Assembly: GCA_036502625.1 (NCBI GenBank)
Contig: DASXYG010000055.1
Coordinates: 62,001 to 126,000 of the forward strand
DNA: 64,000 bases
DNA from: DASXYG01 sp036502625
Lineage (GTDB): Bacteria; Actinomycetota; Actinomycetes; Streptosporangiales; Streptosporangiaceae
Direction of reading: 5' to 3'
Position 1 is the first letter of the stretch, and each line of letters starts with the position of its first letter. A program made the translations under genes and the position numbers. Positions 1 through 8,774 of this stretch are shown one piece after another. The notes under the pieces were generated by a model. That model made no database searches and was not told the DNA's origin. It saw nothing but the letters and a program-made list of their open reading frames with translations.

Positions 1-1
1 G

Positions 2-1552
2 CGGCACCGCGCGGGACGGGCGCCCGCGGCGCTGGGCACGCTGGCCTTCGGGAAGATCAGCGGCGCCGCTCTGCTGCTCGGCATGCTGCTGCTCGCCGCC
101 ACCGCGCACCGCTTCTCCCTGGCCGCGTTCGCCGCCGTACCGCCCGGTGCCGTACGCGCCGCCGCGTACGCGCTCCTGGTGCTCGGGTTCGCCACCAAGA
201 TCGGCCTCGTGCCGGTGCACGTGTGGCTGCCGCGCGGCTACGCCGCCGCGCCGGGCCCGGCCCGCGCGCTCATGGGCGGCGTCGCCGTCAACGTCGGCTT
301 CTACGGCCTGTGGCGCACCCTCGACCTCCTCGGCCCGCCGCCCGCCTGGCTGGTCATCGTGGTCCTGGTGCTGGCCGCGGTCACCGCCGTGCTCGGCATC
401 GCGCACGCCGCCGTCCAGACCGACCTGCACCGGGTCATCGCCTACTCCAGCGTCGAGAACGCCGGGCTCATCCTCGCCGGCTTCGGCGTCGCCGCCACCG
501 GCATGCTCACCGGCGAACGCCCGCTGCTCGCCGTGGGCCTGCTCGCCGCCACCCTCCAGGTCGCCGCGCACGCCGCCGCGAAGTCGCTGCTGTTCACCAC
601 CGCGTCCGGCATCGAGGACGCCGGCGGCACCAGCGACCTGGACCGGCTACGCGGCGCCGCGCGCCGCGCCCCGTACAGCGGCACCGGCTTCACCATCGGC
701 GCCCTCACCCTGGCCGGGCTGCCCATCACCGCCGGGTTCGTGTCGGAGTGGTTCATCCTCGAATCGCTCATGCAGCAGTTCCGCGTGCCCGGCCTCGCGT
801 TCCGCCTCACCCTGGCGCTGACCGGCGCGGCCGTCGCGCTGACCGCCGGGTTCGCCGGCGTCACGTTCGTCCGCCTCGTCGGCCTGGTCGTCCTCGGCCC
901 GGCCCCGCGTACGCCGCCCCCCGCACCCGACTACCGCCCCGCCGGGCGCGCCGGCATCATCTGGCTGTCCGCCGCCTGCCTCGGCATCGCCGCCGCCGCG
1001 CCCCTGGCCATCCGCCTCATCGCCGCCGGCCTCGCCCCGATCGTGCCCGCCGCCACCACCGAGAGCGCCCTGAAGTCCCCCTGGGTCCTGCAGCCCGTCT
1101 ACGCGGACTTCTCGATCCTCTCCCCCAGTTGGCTGTGGGTCGCCATGCCCGCCCTGCTGGCCCTCACCATCGCCGCCACCTGGCTGGCCTCCGGGTCCCG
1201 CATGTGGCGCGTACGCCGCGTCCCCGCCTGGCGCTCGGCCACCGCCGGAGTCGAGGGCACCGACGAGTACACCGCCTTCGGCTACGCCAACCCCACACGC
1301 CGCGTCCTCGCCAACGTCCTCCACACCCGCACCGACCTCCACGAACACCCCGGCCAAGCCCCCGCCGCGCTCCACTACACCTCCGACGTCATCGAGATCG
1401 TCGAGGACTACCTCTACCGCCCCTTCATCCGCCCCGTCCGCGCCACCGTCCGCACCGCCAAACGCCTCCAATCCGGCCGCCTCGACGCCTACCTCGCCTA
1501 CATGCTCATCGCCCTCATCGCCGTCCTCGCCCTCATCACAGCGACAGGATGA
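2..1552 (+). CDS. HyfB/NuoL-family proton-translocating membrane protein, 5' truncated
   Basis: The frame is open from the window edge, so the N-terminus is missing and about 516 residues are visible. Hydrophobic segments carry the proton-channel signature of the NuoL/NuoM/HyfB family: KIGLVPVHVWLP with the conserved Lys, then TDLHRVIAYSSVENAG. The tail motif QSGRLDAYLAYML resembles the C-terminus of hydrogenase-4 subunit B (HyfB/HycC). In the family this subunit forms the membrane arm of an NADH dehydrogenase-like or hydrogenase-4-like complex; partner genes would lie upstream of the window. It is separate from the Mrp-type operon at 19.3-23.5 kb. A stand-alone NuoL paralogue is the main alternative. 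Confidence 0.8.
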   Translation, partial: RHRAGRAPAALGTLAFGKISGAALLLGMLLLAATAHRFSLAAFAAVPPGAVRAAAYALLVLGFATKIGLVPVHVWLPRGYAAAPGPARALMGGVAVNVGFYGLWRTLDLLGPPPAWLVIVVLVLAAVTAVLGIAHAAVQTDLHRVIAYSSVENAGLILAGFGVAATGMLTGERPLLAVGLLAATLQVAAHAAAKSLLFTTASGIEDAGGTSDLDRLRGAARRAPYSGTGFTIGALTLAGLPITAGFVSEWFILESLMQQFRVPGLAFRLTLALTGAAVALTAGFAGVTFVRLVGLVVLGPAPRTPPPAPDYRPAGRAGIIWLSAACLGIAAAAPLAIRLIAAGLAPIVPAATTESALKSPWVLQPVYADFSILSPSWLWVAMPALLALTIAATWLASGSRMWRVRRVPAWRSATAGVEGTDEYTAFGYANPTRRVLANVLHTRTDLHEHPGQAPAALHYTSDVIEIVEDYLYRPFIRPVRATVRTAKRLQSGRLDAYLAYMLIALIAVLALITATG

Positions 1553-1607
1553 GCGCCAGGCCGACTCATTACGTCCGCGTCAGCGTCGCGGACCCCGGGC
1601 CGAGCAA

Positions 1608-1625
1608 TGTATACACACGTATGCA
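1608..1625. promoter_or_regulatory. Putative GntR operator upstream of tcuA
   Basis: Perfect palindrome TGTATACA at 1608-1615, followed three bases later by the similar half GTATGCA (1619-1625). It lies 35-50 bases before the tcuA start. The identical octamer occurs before the MHS transporter gene (4942-4949), which suggests one regulator, probably the GntR protein encoded between them. Assignment is inference. Confidence 0.5.
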
Positions 1626-1659
1626 ATAGTGTGCCTCAGGCGAGCGTGAGGGAGGGTGG

Positions 1660-3069
1660 ATGCGGGGCGAGGAGGCGTTCTCCCGTGACTGGGATGTTGT
1701 GATCATCGGGGGCGGCAACGCGGCGCTCGTCAGCGCGTTGAGTGCGCGGGACGCCGGGGCGCGGGTGCTGATGCTCGAGCGGGCGCCCTTGGTGTTCCGT
1801 GGGGGGAACAGCCGGCATACGCGCAACGTGCGGTGCGTGCACAACGCCGCTGACGCGTTCAACACCGGCGCGTACCGGTTCGACGAGCTGTGGAAGGACC
1901 TGTGCGGCGTCGGCAAGGGGCCGAGTGACGAGGAGCTCGCCGAGCTCACCGTGCGGCGCTCCGAGGACGCGCCGGGCTGGATGGCCGGGCACGGGGTGCG
2001 CTGGCAGCGGCCGCTGACCGGGACGCTGCACCTGGGCCGTACCAACCGGTTCTTCCTCGGCGGCGGCAAGGCGCTGGTCAACGCGTACTACCGGCGGGCC
2101 GCGGCGGCCGGGGTCGAGGTGCTGTACGAGGCCTCCGTCGAGCGGCTGGAGTTCGCCGGCGACCGGTGTACCGGCCTGGTCGTCAGCAGCGGCGGGCGCG
2201 AGCACCGGCTGCGCGCCGGCGCCGTGGTCTGCGCCAGCGGCGGGTTCGAGGCGAACATCGCGTGGCTGCGCCGGTACTGGGGCGACGCCGCGCTGAACTA
2301 CCACATCCGCGGTCCGCGCTACAACGACGGCACGGTCTTGGCCCAGCTCTTCGAGGCGGGCGCGGAGTCCGCGGGCGAGGAGCGCGGCTTCCACGCGATC
2401 GCGGTCGACGCGCGCAGCCCGAAGTTCGACGGCGGCATCGCCACCCGCCTCGACACGATCCCGTTCGGCGTCGTGGTCAACCGCGACGGCGTGCGCTTCT
2501 ACGACGAGGGCGAGGACATCTGGCCCAAGCGGTACGCGATCTGGGGCCGCAACATCGCCGGGCAGCCGGACCAGATCGCGTACTCCTTCTGGGACGCCAA
2601 GGTCCGCGGCCTGTTCCTCCCGCCGATGTACGGCGTGTACCGCGGCGACTCGGTCGGCGACGTGGCCGCGCAGATGGGCGTGGACCCCGCGACGGTGACC
2701 GCCACCATCGGCGCGTACAACGCCGCGCTGAGCGGCGAGGGCCGCTTCGACCCCGCCGTCCTCGACGGCCTCGGCACGCGCGGCCTCGACCCGCCGAAGT
2801 CGAACTGGGCCCAGCCGATCGACACCCCGCCGTACTTCGGCATCGCCATGCGCCCGGGCATCACGTTCACCTACATGGGCGTGGCGGTGACCCGGGACGC
2901 GCGCGTGCGCCGTACGGACGGCTCCGTGCTCGCCAACGTCTTCGCGGCCGGGGAGATCATGTCCGGCAACATCCTGTCCACCGGCTACCTGGCCGGATTC
3001 GGTATGACGATCGGCACGGTGTGGGGCCGCATCGCCGGTGAGGAGGCGGCAAAGCATGCCGTTGGATGA
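1660..3069 (+). CDS. tcuA: FAD-dependent tricarballylate dehydrogenase TcuA
   Basis: 469 residues. The N-terminal dinucleotide-binding motif GGGNAALVSALSARDAG and the following FRGGNSRHTRN block match TcuA, a flavoprotein of the fumarate reductase/succinate dehydrogenase flavoprotein superfamily that oxidises tricarballylate to cis-aconitate. A second FAD-contact region lies near the end (FAAGEIMSGNILSTGYLAG). ATG at 1660 is preceded by a purine-rich GAGGGAGG. The gene overlaps tcuB by 14 bases, and its Fe-S/membrane partner TcuB is expected to reoxidise the FAD. A close relative acting on another polycarboxylate cannot be excluded. Confidence 0.82.
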   Translation: MRGEEAFSRDWDVVIIGGGNAALVSALSARDAGARVLMLERAPLVFRGGNSRHTRNVRCVHNAADAFNTGAYRFDELWKDLCGVGKGPSDEELAELTVRRSEDAPGWMAGHGVRWQRPLTGTLHLGRTNRFFLGGGKALVNAYYRRAAAAGVEVLYEASVERLEFAGDRCTGLVVSSGGREHRLRAGAVVCASGGFEANIAWLRRYWGDAALNYHIRGPRYNDGTVLAQLFEAGAESAGEERGFHAIAVDARSPKFDGGIATRLDTIPFGVVVNRDGVRFYDEGEDIWPKRYAIWGRNIAGQPDQIAYSFWDAKVRGLFLPPMYGVYRGDSVGDVAAQMGVDPATVTATIGAYNAALSGEGRFDPAVLDGLGTRGLDPPKSNWAQPIDTPPYFGIAMRPGITFTYMGVAVTRDARVRRTDGSVLANVFAAGEIMSGNILSTGYLAGFGMTIGTVWGRIAGEEAAKHAVG

Positions 3070-4153
3070 CCTGTTCGCCGAGGCCGAGCGGCAGATGAAC
3101 GTCTGCAACTCCTGCCGCTACTGCGAGGGCTACTGCGCGGTGTGGCCGGCGCTGGAGCTGCGTACGGAGCTGACCAAAGGCGACCTGACGCACCTGGCCA
3201 ACCTGTGCCACGACTGCCGCGACTGCTTCACCGCGTGCATGTACACGGCGCCGCACGAGTTCGACCTGAACCCGCCGAAGGTGTTCACGGAGATCCGGAC
3301 GGCGACGTACACCTCGTACGTGTGGCCGCGGAACCTGCCGCGCCCGCTGCGCGGCGCGGCCGGCACGGCGGTCAGCGCCGTGGTGATCGGGCTCGTGCTC
3401 CTCGGGCTCTCGGTGCTGACCACGGACGGCCTCGCGTTCGCCACGACCACCTCCGGGTCGCCGTACGAGCTGCTGCCGTACTGGCTGATGCTGCTCGTCG
3501 TGGGGCTGCCGGCGCTGTGGAGCGCGGGGGTCGGGCTGTACGCGGTGGCCGGCTACTGGCGCGACACCCACGGCCGGCTGGGCGACCTGGCCTCGCCGCG
3601 GGTGTGGGCCGCGGCGCTGCGCACGGCCGTCACGCTGCGGCACATGCGCGGCGGCGGCGAGGAGGAGTGCGCCTACCCCACCGACCAGCCGACGCCGGCG
3701 CGGCGCCGCTTCCACGGGCTGACGTTCTGGGGCTTCCTGCTGTGCCTCCTGTCCACGATGGCGGCGGGCGTCGAGCAGGACTTCCTCGGCATCGACCCGC
3801 CGTACCCGCCGCTGTCGGTGCCGGTGGTGTCGGGCACGGCCGGGGGCGTCGCGATGATCGTCGGGTGTGCGGGGCTGCTGGCGCTGAAGCGGCGGGCCGC
3901 GCCGGAGCAGGGCACCGAGACGATGCGCCGCGCCGACCACGGGCTGCTCGGCGCGCTGCTGGTGCTGGCCGTCACCGGCGTGCTGACGCTGGTGCTGCGC
4001 GAGACCGCGGCCTTCGGCGCCGTGCTGCTGATCCACCTGGCCGCGATCGTGGTGTGCTTCGGCGTCGCGCCGTACACCAAGTTCGTCCACTGGGTCTACC
4101 GGCTGCTGGCCGTCTACCAGGACGAATGGGAGCACCGGACGGCGGACCGGTGA
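3056..4153 (+). CDS. tcuB: Tricarballylate utilisation protein TcuB (Fe-S membrane oxidoreductase)
   Basis: 365 residues from ATG 3056, chosen because AGGAGG at 3041-3046 sits nine bases upstream; an in-frame GTG at 3038 has no such site. The N-terminus has two ferredoxin-like cysteine clusters, CNSCRYCEGYC and CHDCRDCFTAC, consistent with two [4Fe-4S] centres. About six hydrophobic helices follow, with several His that could ligate haem. TcuB in Salmonella passes electrons from TcuA FADH2 to the quinone pool. The 14-base overlap with tcuA implies translational coupling. Often annotated CitB/TcuB. Confidence 0.82.
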   Translation: MPLDDLFAEAERQMNVCNSCRYCEGYCAVWPALELRTELTKGDLTHLANLCHDCRDCFTACMYTAPHEFDLNPPKVFTEIRTATYTSYVWPRNLPRPLRGAAGTAVSAVVIGLVLLGLSVLTTDGLAFATTTSGSPYELLPYWLMLLVVGLPALWSAGVGLYAVAGYWRDTHGRLGDLASPRVWAAALRTAVTLRHMRGGGEEECAYPTDQPTPARRRFHGLTFWGFLLCLLSTMAAGVEQDFLGIDPPYPPLSVPVVSGTAGGVAMIVGCAGLLALKRRAAPEQGTETMRRADHGLLGALLVLAVTGVLTLVLRETAAFGAVLLIHLAAIVVCFGVAPYTKFVHWVYRLLAVYQDEWEHRTADR

Positions 4154-4184
4154 CGGCACGGCACCTCCGTCCGCGCCGGGTACG

Positions 4185-4200
4185 CCGCCGGATACGGCGG
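4185..4200. terminator. Small hairpin between tcuB and gntR
   Basis: CCGCCG-GATA-CGGCGG is a perfect 6-bp stem with a four-base loop, starting 32 bases after the tcuB stop. It has no T-tract, so it may be a weak terminator or mRNA-stability element rather than a classical intrinsic terminator. Confidence 0.3.
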
Positions 4201-4238
4201 TATGCTGGCGGTTCTTCGGCGAGGGAACGGGGCCTGGG

Positions 4239-4871
4239 GTGTCGTCACAGGTGTACGAGGGGCTGCGCGCCGCGATCGTCTCGGGCGAGTACGACCCGGG
4301 CGAGCCGCTGGTCGAGGTGGTCCTCGCCGAGCGCTACGGCACAAGCCGCACCCCCGTGCGCGAGGCGCTGCGCCGCCTCGAACAGGACGGCCTCGTCGAG
4401 CGCGGCGAGCGCGGCATGCGCGTGCGCACCCGCAGCCCCGAGGAGATCCTGGAGATCTACGAGGCCCGCATCCCGCTGGAGGCGGCCGCGGCGGGGGCCG
4501 CCGCGGAGCGCCGTACCGACCTCGACCTGGTCCGGATCCGCCGCGCCGCCGAGAGGATGGACGACACCGCCGCCGACGACGTCCAGGCGATGGCCACGGC
4601 GAACCGCGTGGTGCACGAGGCCATCTGGGCGGCCAGCCACAACGGCACGCTCGTCGACCTCCTGACGCGGCTGAACAACCACCTGACCCGCTATCCGGCG
4701 ACCACGCTCGCCGCGCCGGGCCGGTGGGACGAGGCCCTGCGCGAACACGTGAAGATCATCGCGGCCATCGAGCGGCACGACCGTACGGCGGCGGCCGACC
4801 TCGCCCGCGACCACATGACGCGCGCCCGCGACATCCGGCTCACCATCTACGCCGACGAGGCCGCGCTCTAG
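4239..4871 (+). CDS. GntR-family regulator, FCD subfamily
   Basis: 210 residues from a GTG start. The N-terminal winged helix contains GEPLVEVVLAERYGTSRTPVREALRRLEQDGLVERGE in overlapping parts (PVREALRRL is the GntR recognition helix), and the rest is an all-helical FCD ligand domain with conserved Arg/Asp/His positions for a metal-bound carboxylate effector. It sits between tcuAB and the transporter gene, so it probably controls both through the TGTATACA boxes at 1608 and 4942. In Salmonella the tcu regulator is LysR-type, so the regulator class differs here. Confidence 0.85.
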   Translation: MSSQVYEGLRAAIVSGEYDPGEPLVEVVLAERYGTSRTPVREALRRLEQDGLVERGERGMRVRTRSPEEILEIYEARIPLEAAAAGAAAERRTDLDLVRIRRAAERMDDTAADDVQAMATANRVVHEAIWAASHNGTLVDLLTRLNNHLTRYPATTLAAPGRWDEALREHVKIIAAIERHDRTAAADLARDHMTRARDIRLTIYADEAAL

Positions 4872-4921
4872 CACGCGCCCGCTCCCAGGTCACCCGCCCG
4901 GGACACGGCACGGCACACCTC

Positions 4922-4949
4922 TGTACACAATGACGTACCTATGTATACA
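4922..4949. promoter_or_regulatory. Putative tandem GntR operator before the MHS transporter gene
   Basis: TGTACACA (4922-4929) and the perfect palindrome TGTATACA (4942-4949) lie on the same helix face, 20 bases apart. The second is identical to the box before tcuA. Both lie in the 122-base gap between the regulator and transporter genes. Confidence 0.5.
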
Positions 4950-4993
4950 GTTCCGCCGGACAGGTCGTCCGGGACGGAAAAGAAGGCGGATCA

Positions 4994-6295
4994 GTGCAGC
5001 CTGCAACGCAGACCGTGGCCGCGCCCACGCCGTCGCGCGCCGACGCGCGCCGGGTGGCCAAGGCGGGTTTCCTCGGCACCACGATCGAGTGGTACGACTT
5101 CTACCTCTACGCCAACACCGCGACGCTGGTGTTCGGCAAGGAGTTCTTCCCCGCGCTGTCCCCCACCACGGCGGTGCTCGCCTCGTTCGCGACGATCTCC
5201 GTCGCGTTCGTCGCGCGGCCGATCGGCGGCGTGATCTTCGCGCACTTCGGCGACCGGATCGGCCGCAAGGCCACGCTGGTCACCTCGCTGCTGATGATGG
5301 GCGTCTCCACGATGCTCGTCGGCGTCCTGCCGACGTACGCGCAGATCGGGGTCGCCGCGCCCATCCTGCTGACCGTGCTGCGGTTCCTCCAGGGCGTCGC
5401 GGTGGGCGGCGAGTGGGGCGGCGCCGTGCTGATGGCCACCGAGTTCGCGCCGCCGGGTGAGCGCGCGCGGATGTCCGGGTGGCCGCAGCAGGGCGTCACC
5501 GCCGGCCTGGCGCTGTCCACCGCGCTGTTGCTGCTGGTCAACCTCGTGGTGCCGCGTCAGGCGTACCTGGACTGGGGCTGGCGGCTCACGTTCTTGGTCA
5601 GCGCCGTGCTGGTGGCCGTCGGCCTGGTGCTGCGGCTGCGCATGAAGGAGTCGCCGGCGTTCGAGGCCACGCGGACGAAGGTGCGCGGGCTGCCGATCGT
5701 CGCGGTGTTCCGCGAGTCGCCGCGGGTGCTGGTGCTCGCCGTGCTGACGTACCTGGCGGTCAGCGTCTGCTTCTACATCCCGTTCACGTACCTGCTGTCG
5801 CACGCCACCGAGGCGCTGAAGATCGCCCAGCCGGCCGCGCTGATCGGCGTGCTGGTCGCGGCGGCGGTGTACGCGGTCGGGCAGCGGATCGCGGTCGGGC
5901 TCGCCGACCGGTACGGGCGGCGGCTGCCGCTGCTGCTCGGCGCCGGCGGGTCGATCGTCATGGCCGTGCCCATGGTGGCGCTGACCGAGACCGGGTCGCC
6001 GGTCTGGTGGGCCGTCGGCCTCGCGCTGTACGTGTTCCCGGTCGGCCTGCTGTACGCGCCGGTCGGCGTGTACTTCGCCGAGCTGTTCCCGACCGCGGTG
6101 CGCTACTCGGGCACGACCGCGGCCAACCAGCTCGGCTCGGTGATCGGCGGCGGGCTCGCGCCGTTCATCGCGGTCGGGCTCGCCTCCGGGTTCGGGATGT
6201 ACGGCGTGGCCGCGTACCTCATCGTGATCGCGGTGATCAGCGGCGCGGCGGTGCTGCGGCTCGGCGAGACGCGGCACGTGGACATCACCCGCTGA
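4994..6295 (+). CDS. MHS-family MFS metabolite:H+ symporter (TcuC-like)
   Basis: 433 residues, GTG start. The opening AKAGFLGTTIEWYDFYLYA and the loop GDRIGRKATLV are signatures of the metabolite:H+ symporter branch of the MFS (ShiA, ProP, KgtP, TcuC). VLRFLQGVAVGGEWGGAVL between helices 4 and 5 is also typical. Twelve membrane helices are expected. Given tcuA/tcuB upstream, import of tricarballylate or a related polycarboxylate is the likely role. The gene is followed 13 bases later by the asparaginase gene, so they are probably co-transcribed. Confidence 0.85.
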   Translation: MQPATQTVAAPTPSRADARRVAKAGFLGTTIEWYDFYLYANTATLVFGKEFFPALSPTTAVLASFATISVAFVARPIGGVIFAHFGDRIGRKATLVTSLLMMGVSTMLVGVLPTYAQIGVAAPILLTVLRFLQGVAVGGEWGGAVLMATEFAPPGERARMSGWPQQGVTAGLALSTALLLLVNLVVPRQAYLDWGWRLTFLVSAVLVAVGLVLRLRMKESPAFEATRTKVRGLPIVAVFRESPRVLVLAVLTYLAVSVCFYIPFTYLLSHATEALKIAQPAALIGVLVAAAVYAVGQRIAVGLADRYGRRLPLLLGAGGSIVMAVPMVALTETGSPVWWAVGLALYVFPVGLLYAPVGVYFAELFPTAVRYSGTTAANQLGSVIGGGLAPFIAVGLASGFGMYGVAAYLIVIAVISGAAVLRLGETRHVDITR

Positions 6296-6308
6296 CCGGG
6301 GAGGGATC

Positions 6309-7316
6309 ATGGCGGCACGTACGACAGGGGAGGACGAGATGACGCGATCGGTGACGGTGAGCCTGCTCGGCATGGGCGGCACGATCTCCACCGTCCCGCA
6401 GGCCGGCGGCTCGCGGGCCGGCCGTACGGCGGGCGACCTGGTCGACGGGCTGCCGGTGGGCGCCCGGATCCGGCCGCGCGACGTGCGCACCGTCTCCAGC
6501 CGGGCGGTCACGCCGGACGACATGTGGGCGCTCGCGGAGGCCGTCCGCGAGGAGCTGGCCTCCGGCGTGGACGGTGTGGTGGTCAGCCACGGCACCGACA
6601 CGATCGAGGAGACCGCGTACGCGCTGGCGCTGCTGGTGGACACCACCGCGCCCGTCGTGCTGACCGGCGCCATGCGCGGCGGCCACCTGCCCGGCGCGGA
6701 CGGCCCGGCCAACCTCGCCGCCGCCGTGGCCTCGGCCGCCGACCCGCGGCTCGCGGCGTACGGGCCCGTCGTCGTCTTCCAGGACGAGATCCACGTGGCC
6801 CGGCTCGTCACCAAAGCGCACAGCACGCGCGTCGCGGCGTTCGCCTCGCCGGCCGCCGGGCCCGTGGGCTTCGTGGCCGAGGGCCGGGTGGAGCTGCTGC
6901 TCGGCCCGCCGCCGGTGCCCGACCTGCTGCCCTCGGCCGCGGCGCCGACCGCGCGCGTGGAGCTGGTGTGGGCGGCCACCGGCACCGGCGACGCGCTCGT
7001 GGACGCGGTGGCCGGCCGGGCGGACGGGCTCGTCGTGGCCGGCACCGGCGCGGGCCACCTGGCGCCGCCGTTCACCGCGGCCGTCGTCCGCGCCGTCGAG
7101 GCCGGCACGCCGGTCGTGCTCGCGAGCCGCTGCGTGGACGGTCCGCAACTGCGGAACACGTACGGCGGCGTCGGCTCCGAGACGTACCTGTTCGAGGCCG
7201 GCCTGCTGCCGGCCGGAACCCTGTCGCCGGTCAAGGCGCGGCTGCGGCTGCTGTTCGGGCTGTCCGCGGGCACCGCACCCGGCGAGCTGTTCCCGACGAG
7301 GAGGACGCACCAGTGA
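6309..7316 (+). CDS. Type II-like L-asparaginase family protein
   Basis: 335 residues from ATG 6309. ATG at 6339 has a better placed GGAGGA and would give 325 residues. The two catalytic Thr motifs are present: MGGTIST (first Thr of the TGGTI-type box) and VVSHGTDTIEETA (HGTDT box), and a Lys-containing VTKAH follows. No signal peptide is apparent, so the enzyme is probably cytoplasmic. It hydrolyses an amide such as asparagine or glutamine. Its place in a polycarboxylate operon suggests release of an amide-masked substrate; this is inference. Its stop overlaps the next GTG start. Confidence 0.82.
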   Translation: MAARTTGEDEMTRSVTVSLLGMGGTISTVPQAGGSRAGRTAGDLVDGLPVGARIRPRDVRTVSSRAVTPDDMWALAEAVREELASGVDGVVVSHGTDTIEETAYALALLVDTTAPVVLTGAMRGGHLPGADGPANLAAAVASAADPRLAAYGPVVVFQDEIHVARLVTKAHSTRVAAFASPAAGPVGFVAEGRVELLLGPPPVPDLLPSAAAPTARVELVWAATGTGDALVDAVAGRADGLVVAGTGAGHLAPPFTAAVVRAVEAGTPVVLASRCVDGPQLRNTYGGVGSETYLFEAGLLPAGTLSPVKARLRLLFGLSAGTAPGELFPTRRTHQ

Positions 7317-8215
7317 CCACCGGACCGCAACGGGACCTCATCGGATACGGCGCCAACCCGCCCGACTTCACCTGGCCGAACGGCGCGCGCCTCGCCGTCA
7401 ACCTGGTGATCAACTACGAGGACGGCGCCGAGCGCAACGGCCTCGACGGCGACACCGCGCGCGAGCCGCTCGTCGAGGCGAAGTACGACGTGCCCGACGG
7501 CGAGCGCGAGCTGTTCGCGGAGTCGACGTACGAGTACGGCTCACGTGTCGGCATCTGGCGCGTCCTCGACGCCCTCGACGGCCACGGGATGACCGCGACC
7601 GTGTTCGCCGCGGCGCTGGCCATGCGGCGCAACCCCGAGGCGGCGCGCGCCATGATCGACCGCGGCTACGACATCGCCGGCCACGGCTACCGGTGGATCC
7701 CGCACGTCGGCCTGACCCGCGAGCAGGAGAGGCGGAACATCGCGGACTGCGTCACCGCGCTGCGCGAGCTGACCGGCCGTACGCCCAAGGGGTGGTTCAC
7801 CCGCCCGCCGAACACCGTCAACACCCGGGAGCTGCTCGCCGAGTGCGGCCTGGTCTACGACGCGGGCTCGGTCAGCGACGACATCCCGTACTACGACGAG
7901 GTCCGGGGCGCGCCGTTCCTGATCGTCCCGTACTCCCTCGACGTCAACGACACGAAGTTCTTCAAGAACCAGTTCTTCACCGGCGACGACTTCGCCCGCT
8001 ACGCCCTCGACGGCCTGGACGTCCTGCTCGCCGAGAGCGTCCGCCGGCCCCGCATGATGTCCATCGGCCTGCACCCGCGCATCATCGGCCGCCCGGCCCG
8101 GCTCGCCGGGCTCCTGCGCGTCCTCGACCGCCTGGCCGGCCGCTCCGACGTGTGGGTCACCGGCCGCGACGCCATCGCCGACTTCTGGCTGGAGCACTTC
8201 CCGCCGGACCCCTGA
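7313..8215 (+). CDS. Polysaccharide deacetylase / PuuE-type amide hydrolase
   Basis: 300 residues from GTG 7313, overlapping the asparaginase stop by four bases (GTGA) behind GAGGAG. The protein resembles the NodB-fold allantoinase PuuE group: RLAVNLVINYEDGAERN near the start, GHGYRWIPHVGL with the metal-region His residues, and WFTRPPNTVNTRELL. Members cleave cyclic ureides, amides or N-acetyl groups, in several cases without metal. Coupling to the asparaginase suggests two consecutive C-N bond cleavages of one substrate (inference). Substrate is unknown. Confidence 0.75.
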   Translation: MTTGPQRDLIGYGANPPDFTWPNGARLAVNLVINYEDGAERNGLDGDTAREPLVEAKYDVPDGERELFAESTYEYGSRVGIWRVLDALDGHGMTATVFAAALAMRRNPEAARAMIDRGYDIAGHGYRWIPHVGLTREQERRNIADCVTALRELTGRTPKGWFTRPPNTVNTRELLAECGLVYDAGSVSDDIPYYDEVRGAPFLIVPYSLDVNDTKFFKNQFFTGDDFARYALDGLDVLLAESVRRPRMMSIGLHPRIIGRPARLAGLLRVLDRLAGRSDVWVTGRDAIADFWLEHFPPDP

Positions 8216-8223
8216 GGCCGTCG

Positions 8224-8532
8224 TCAAGCACGGGGCAGGAGCGGGCCCAGGGGGCCGAGGTCGAGGTTGAGGTCCTCGGGGGTCAGGTCGTAGCGGTCGC
8301 GGAGCTGGGTCATGCGGTCTTCCAGGAGCATCAGCGTCAGGCCGATGCGTTCCTCCTCGTCCTCGGTGAGGTCGCCTTCGTCGACGCGGCGCATGGCCTG
8401 GCGCTCCATGAGCTGGCGGAGCAGCTCCACGATCGTCAGGACCAGCTTGATGAGGTCGCGTTCGACGGTGTCCTTGTCGGTCGCGATCCGGTTGGACAGC
8501 CGGTAGCGGGCATCGTTCTCGGGCGCGTTCAT
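8224..8532 (-). CDS. gvpK: Gas vesicle protein GvpK
   Basis: 102 residues, last gene of the gas vesicle operon. The helical core DLIKLVLTIVELLRQLMERQ and the acidic EGDLTEDEEERIGLTLM are typical of GvpK, an assembly protein. Its ATG overlaps the gvpS stop by four bases. It converges with the deacetylase gene with only eight bases between their stops. Confidence 0.9.
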   Translation of the reverse strand: MNAPENDARYRLSNRIATDKDTVERDLIKLVLTIVELLRQLMERQAMRRVDEGDLTEDEEERIGLTLMLLEDRMTQLRDRYDLTPEDLNLDLGPLGPLLPRA

Positions 8533-8771
8533 CGGTCACCGCTCCACGGGGTCGTCATGCCGGCCTTCACGGACGTGATCAGCGCCCGCAGCGAGATGTG
8601 CACGAGGTCCACGTCCGCGATCGCCAAGGTGATGTCGCCGGTCAGGACGACGCCGCCGGCGAGCAGCCGGTCCAGCAGGTCCACCAGCGCGATCTCGCGG
8701 TTGGCCAGCGGGTGGTCCTCGTCGAACGCCTCGCCGGCGTACTCGTCGTATCCGGGCAGCGTGCTGCGCAT
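8529..8771 (-). CDS. gvpS: GvpA-family minor gas vesicle protein GvpS
   Basis: 80 residues of the GvpA/GvpJ fold: IALVDLLDRLLAGGVVLTGD followed by ITLAIADVDLVHISLRAL, matching the helix-strand-strand-helix unit of vesicle shell proteins. In the Streptomyces order (O-A-F-G-Y-Z-J-L-S-K) this position is GvpS. The short length and position argue for a minor shell or nucleation role rather than the main GvpA. Confidence 0.85.
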   Translation of the reverse strand: MRSTLPGYDEYAGEAFDEDHPLANREIALVDLLDRLLAGGVVLTGDITLAIADVDLVHISLRALITSVKAGMTTPWSGDR

Positions 8772-8774
8772 GGC

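Noticed and set aside
1..1552. First gene as part of the Mrp operon at 19.3 kb
   Set aside because: It is 18 kb away and its C-terminus is HyfB/HycC-like; a functional link is possible but not supported by position.
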